Assembly: GCA_963743825.1 (NCBI GenBank)
Contig: CAVURC010000019.1
Location: forward strand, 1-64,000
DNA length: 64,000 nucleotides
Direction of reading: 5' to 3'
Source of the DNA: Sva-07 sp963743825
Lineage (GTDB): Bacteria; Actinomycetota; Acidimicrobiia; Acidimicrobiales; Ilumatobacteraceae
Each line of letters opens with the position of its first letter. Positions within the stretch are counted from its first letter, which is position 1. A model generated the notes under the pieces. It saw only the letters and a list, made by a program, of their open reading frames with translations. It made no database searches and had not been told where the DNA came from. A program made the position numbers and the translations under genes. Below are positions 63,686 through 64,000 of this stretch, piece by piece.

Positions 63686-64000
63686 TCAGTCGACGGGGAC
63701 GGGTTCCACGTCGAAGGCTTCGATCCGGCCGTCGGCGTGACGGGCGAAGCGGCGCGGTGTCGGGCCATGGTTCGGGTCGTCGCTGCCCCACGGCCAGCCA
63801 CCGAACTGCGTGCGACGGTAGTCCTCGAATGCCTGCTGGATCTCGGCCTGCGTGTTCATGACGAACGGTCCGTACTGCGCCACCGGCTCGCCGATCGGCC
63901 GGCCCTGCAGCACCATGCACTCGACCCCGTCGTCACCGGCGACGAGCTCGAGTGGACGCGATGAGTCGAGCACGGCCCCGTGCCCGGCGTCGAGCCGTTC
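63686..64000 (-). CDS. Pirin family protein, C-terminal part
   Basis: The last 104 residues of a pirin (cupin-type). LQGRPIGEPVAQYGPFVMNT and EIQQAFEDYRRTQFGGWPW are the conserved C-terminal pirin motif. The N-terminal cupin with the metal site lies beyond position 64000. Pirins include quercetinase-like dioxygenases and transcription cofactors; the type cannot be set from the end alone. Convergent with purK across the repeat. Confidence 0.88.
   Translation of the reverse strand, partial: ERLDAGHGAVLDSSRPLELVAGDDGVECMVLQGRPIGEPVAQYGPFVMNTQAEIQQAFEDYRRTQFGGWPWGSDDPNHGPTPRRFARHADGRIEAFDVEPVPVD

Overview
The window is about 64 kb of high-GC chromosomal DNA from an actinobacterium. It carries the whole replication-origin neighbourhood, in an order that matches the mycobacterial one gene for gene over long stretches. 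A mycothione-reductase-like gene, a mycothiol-synthase-like acetyltransferase, F420/LLM-type oxidoreductases and the mixture of small conserved membrane genes fit the Acidimicrobiia (Ilumatobacter-like). That placement is inference; only 'origin region of a high-GC actinobacterium' is secure.

Positions 1-4237 are accessory DNA: an integrative element next to a tRNA-Ala(UGC) gene. Reading inward from the tRNA it holds a tyrosine integrase, an HTH plus ImmA/IrrE-type metallopeptidase gene, and on the other strand an overlapping three-gene operon: a DUF1883 protein, a Pycsar-type pyrimidine cyclase and the first residues of its membrane effector, which runs off the left edge. This is the most interesting part of the window: an anti-phage Pycsar locus with an extra DUF1883 gene and a divergent repressor/protease gene reminiscent of the CapH/CapP regulators of CBASS.

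Positions 4279-21919 hold mixed metabolic genes: acetyltransferases, LLM flavin oxidoreductases (one a deletion remnant), a DinB/mycothiol-type protein, a D-aminoacylase-like amidohydrolase, an FAD-linked lactone oxidase, mycothione reductase, a Nudix hydrolase, a molybdopterin oxidoreductase, an MgtE_N/CBS protein and a DUF1003 protein. Positions 21981-32323 run leftwards as dnaA, dnaN, recF, dciA, gyrB, gyrA, a TadE/G-like gene, DUF3566 and tRNA-Ile. Positions 32324-32660 are origin DNA with DnaA boxes. Rightwards follow rpmH, rnpA, yidD, yidC, khpB/jag, rsmG, two parS sites, parA and parB.

Positions 38333-48258, on the minus strand, hold a cell-envelope and redox block: a mycothiol-synthase-like acetyltransferase, DUF6049, DegV, a Ser/Thr kinase with a C-terminal extracellular domain, a SigM-like sigma factor and its anti-sigma factor, a small membrane protein, trxB, trxA and a CwlM-like peptidoglycan protein. 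The MurJ module usual at this spot is absent. Then come cca, a PAS-GGDEF-EAL protein, a methyltransferase, DUF5318, DUF192, the rpsF-ssb-rpsR-rplI cluster and dnaB. The right end has a D-threonine-aldolase-like enzyme, a class V aminotransferase, an operator-controlled operon of two diiron ferritin-like proteins plus a zinc-ribbon protein, purE, purK and the end of a pirin gene.

About a dozen genes, including parB, carry apparent single-base frameshifts. Most are +1 shifts, and several can be repaired by removing one base from a CCC/GGG run. I read these as probable sequencing insertions and annotate the interrupted genes as single loci.
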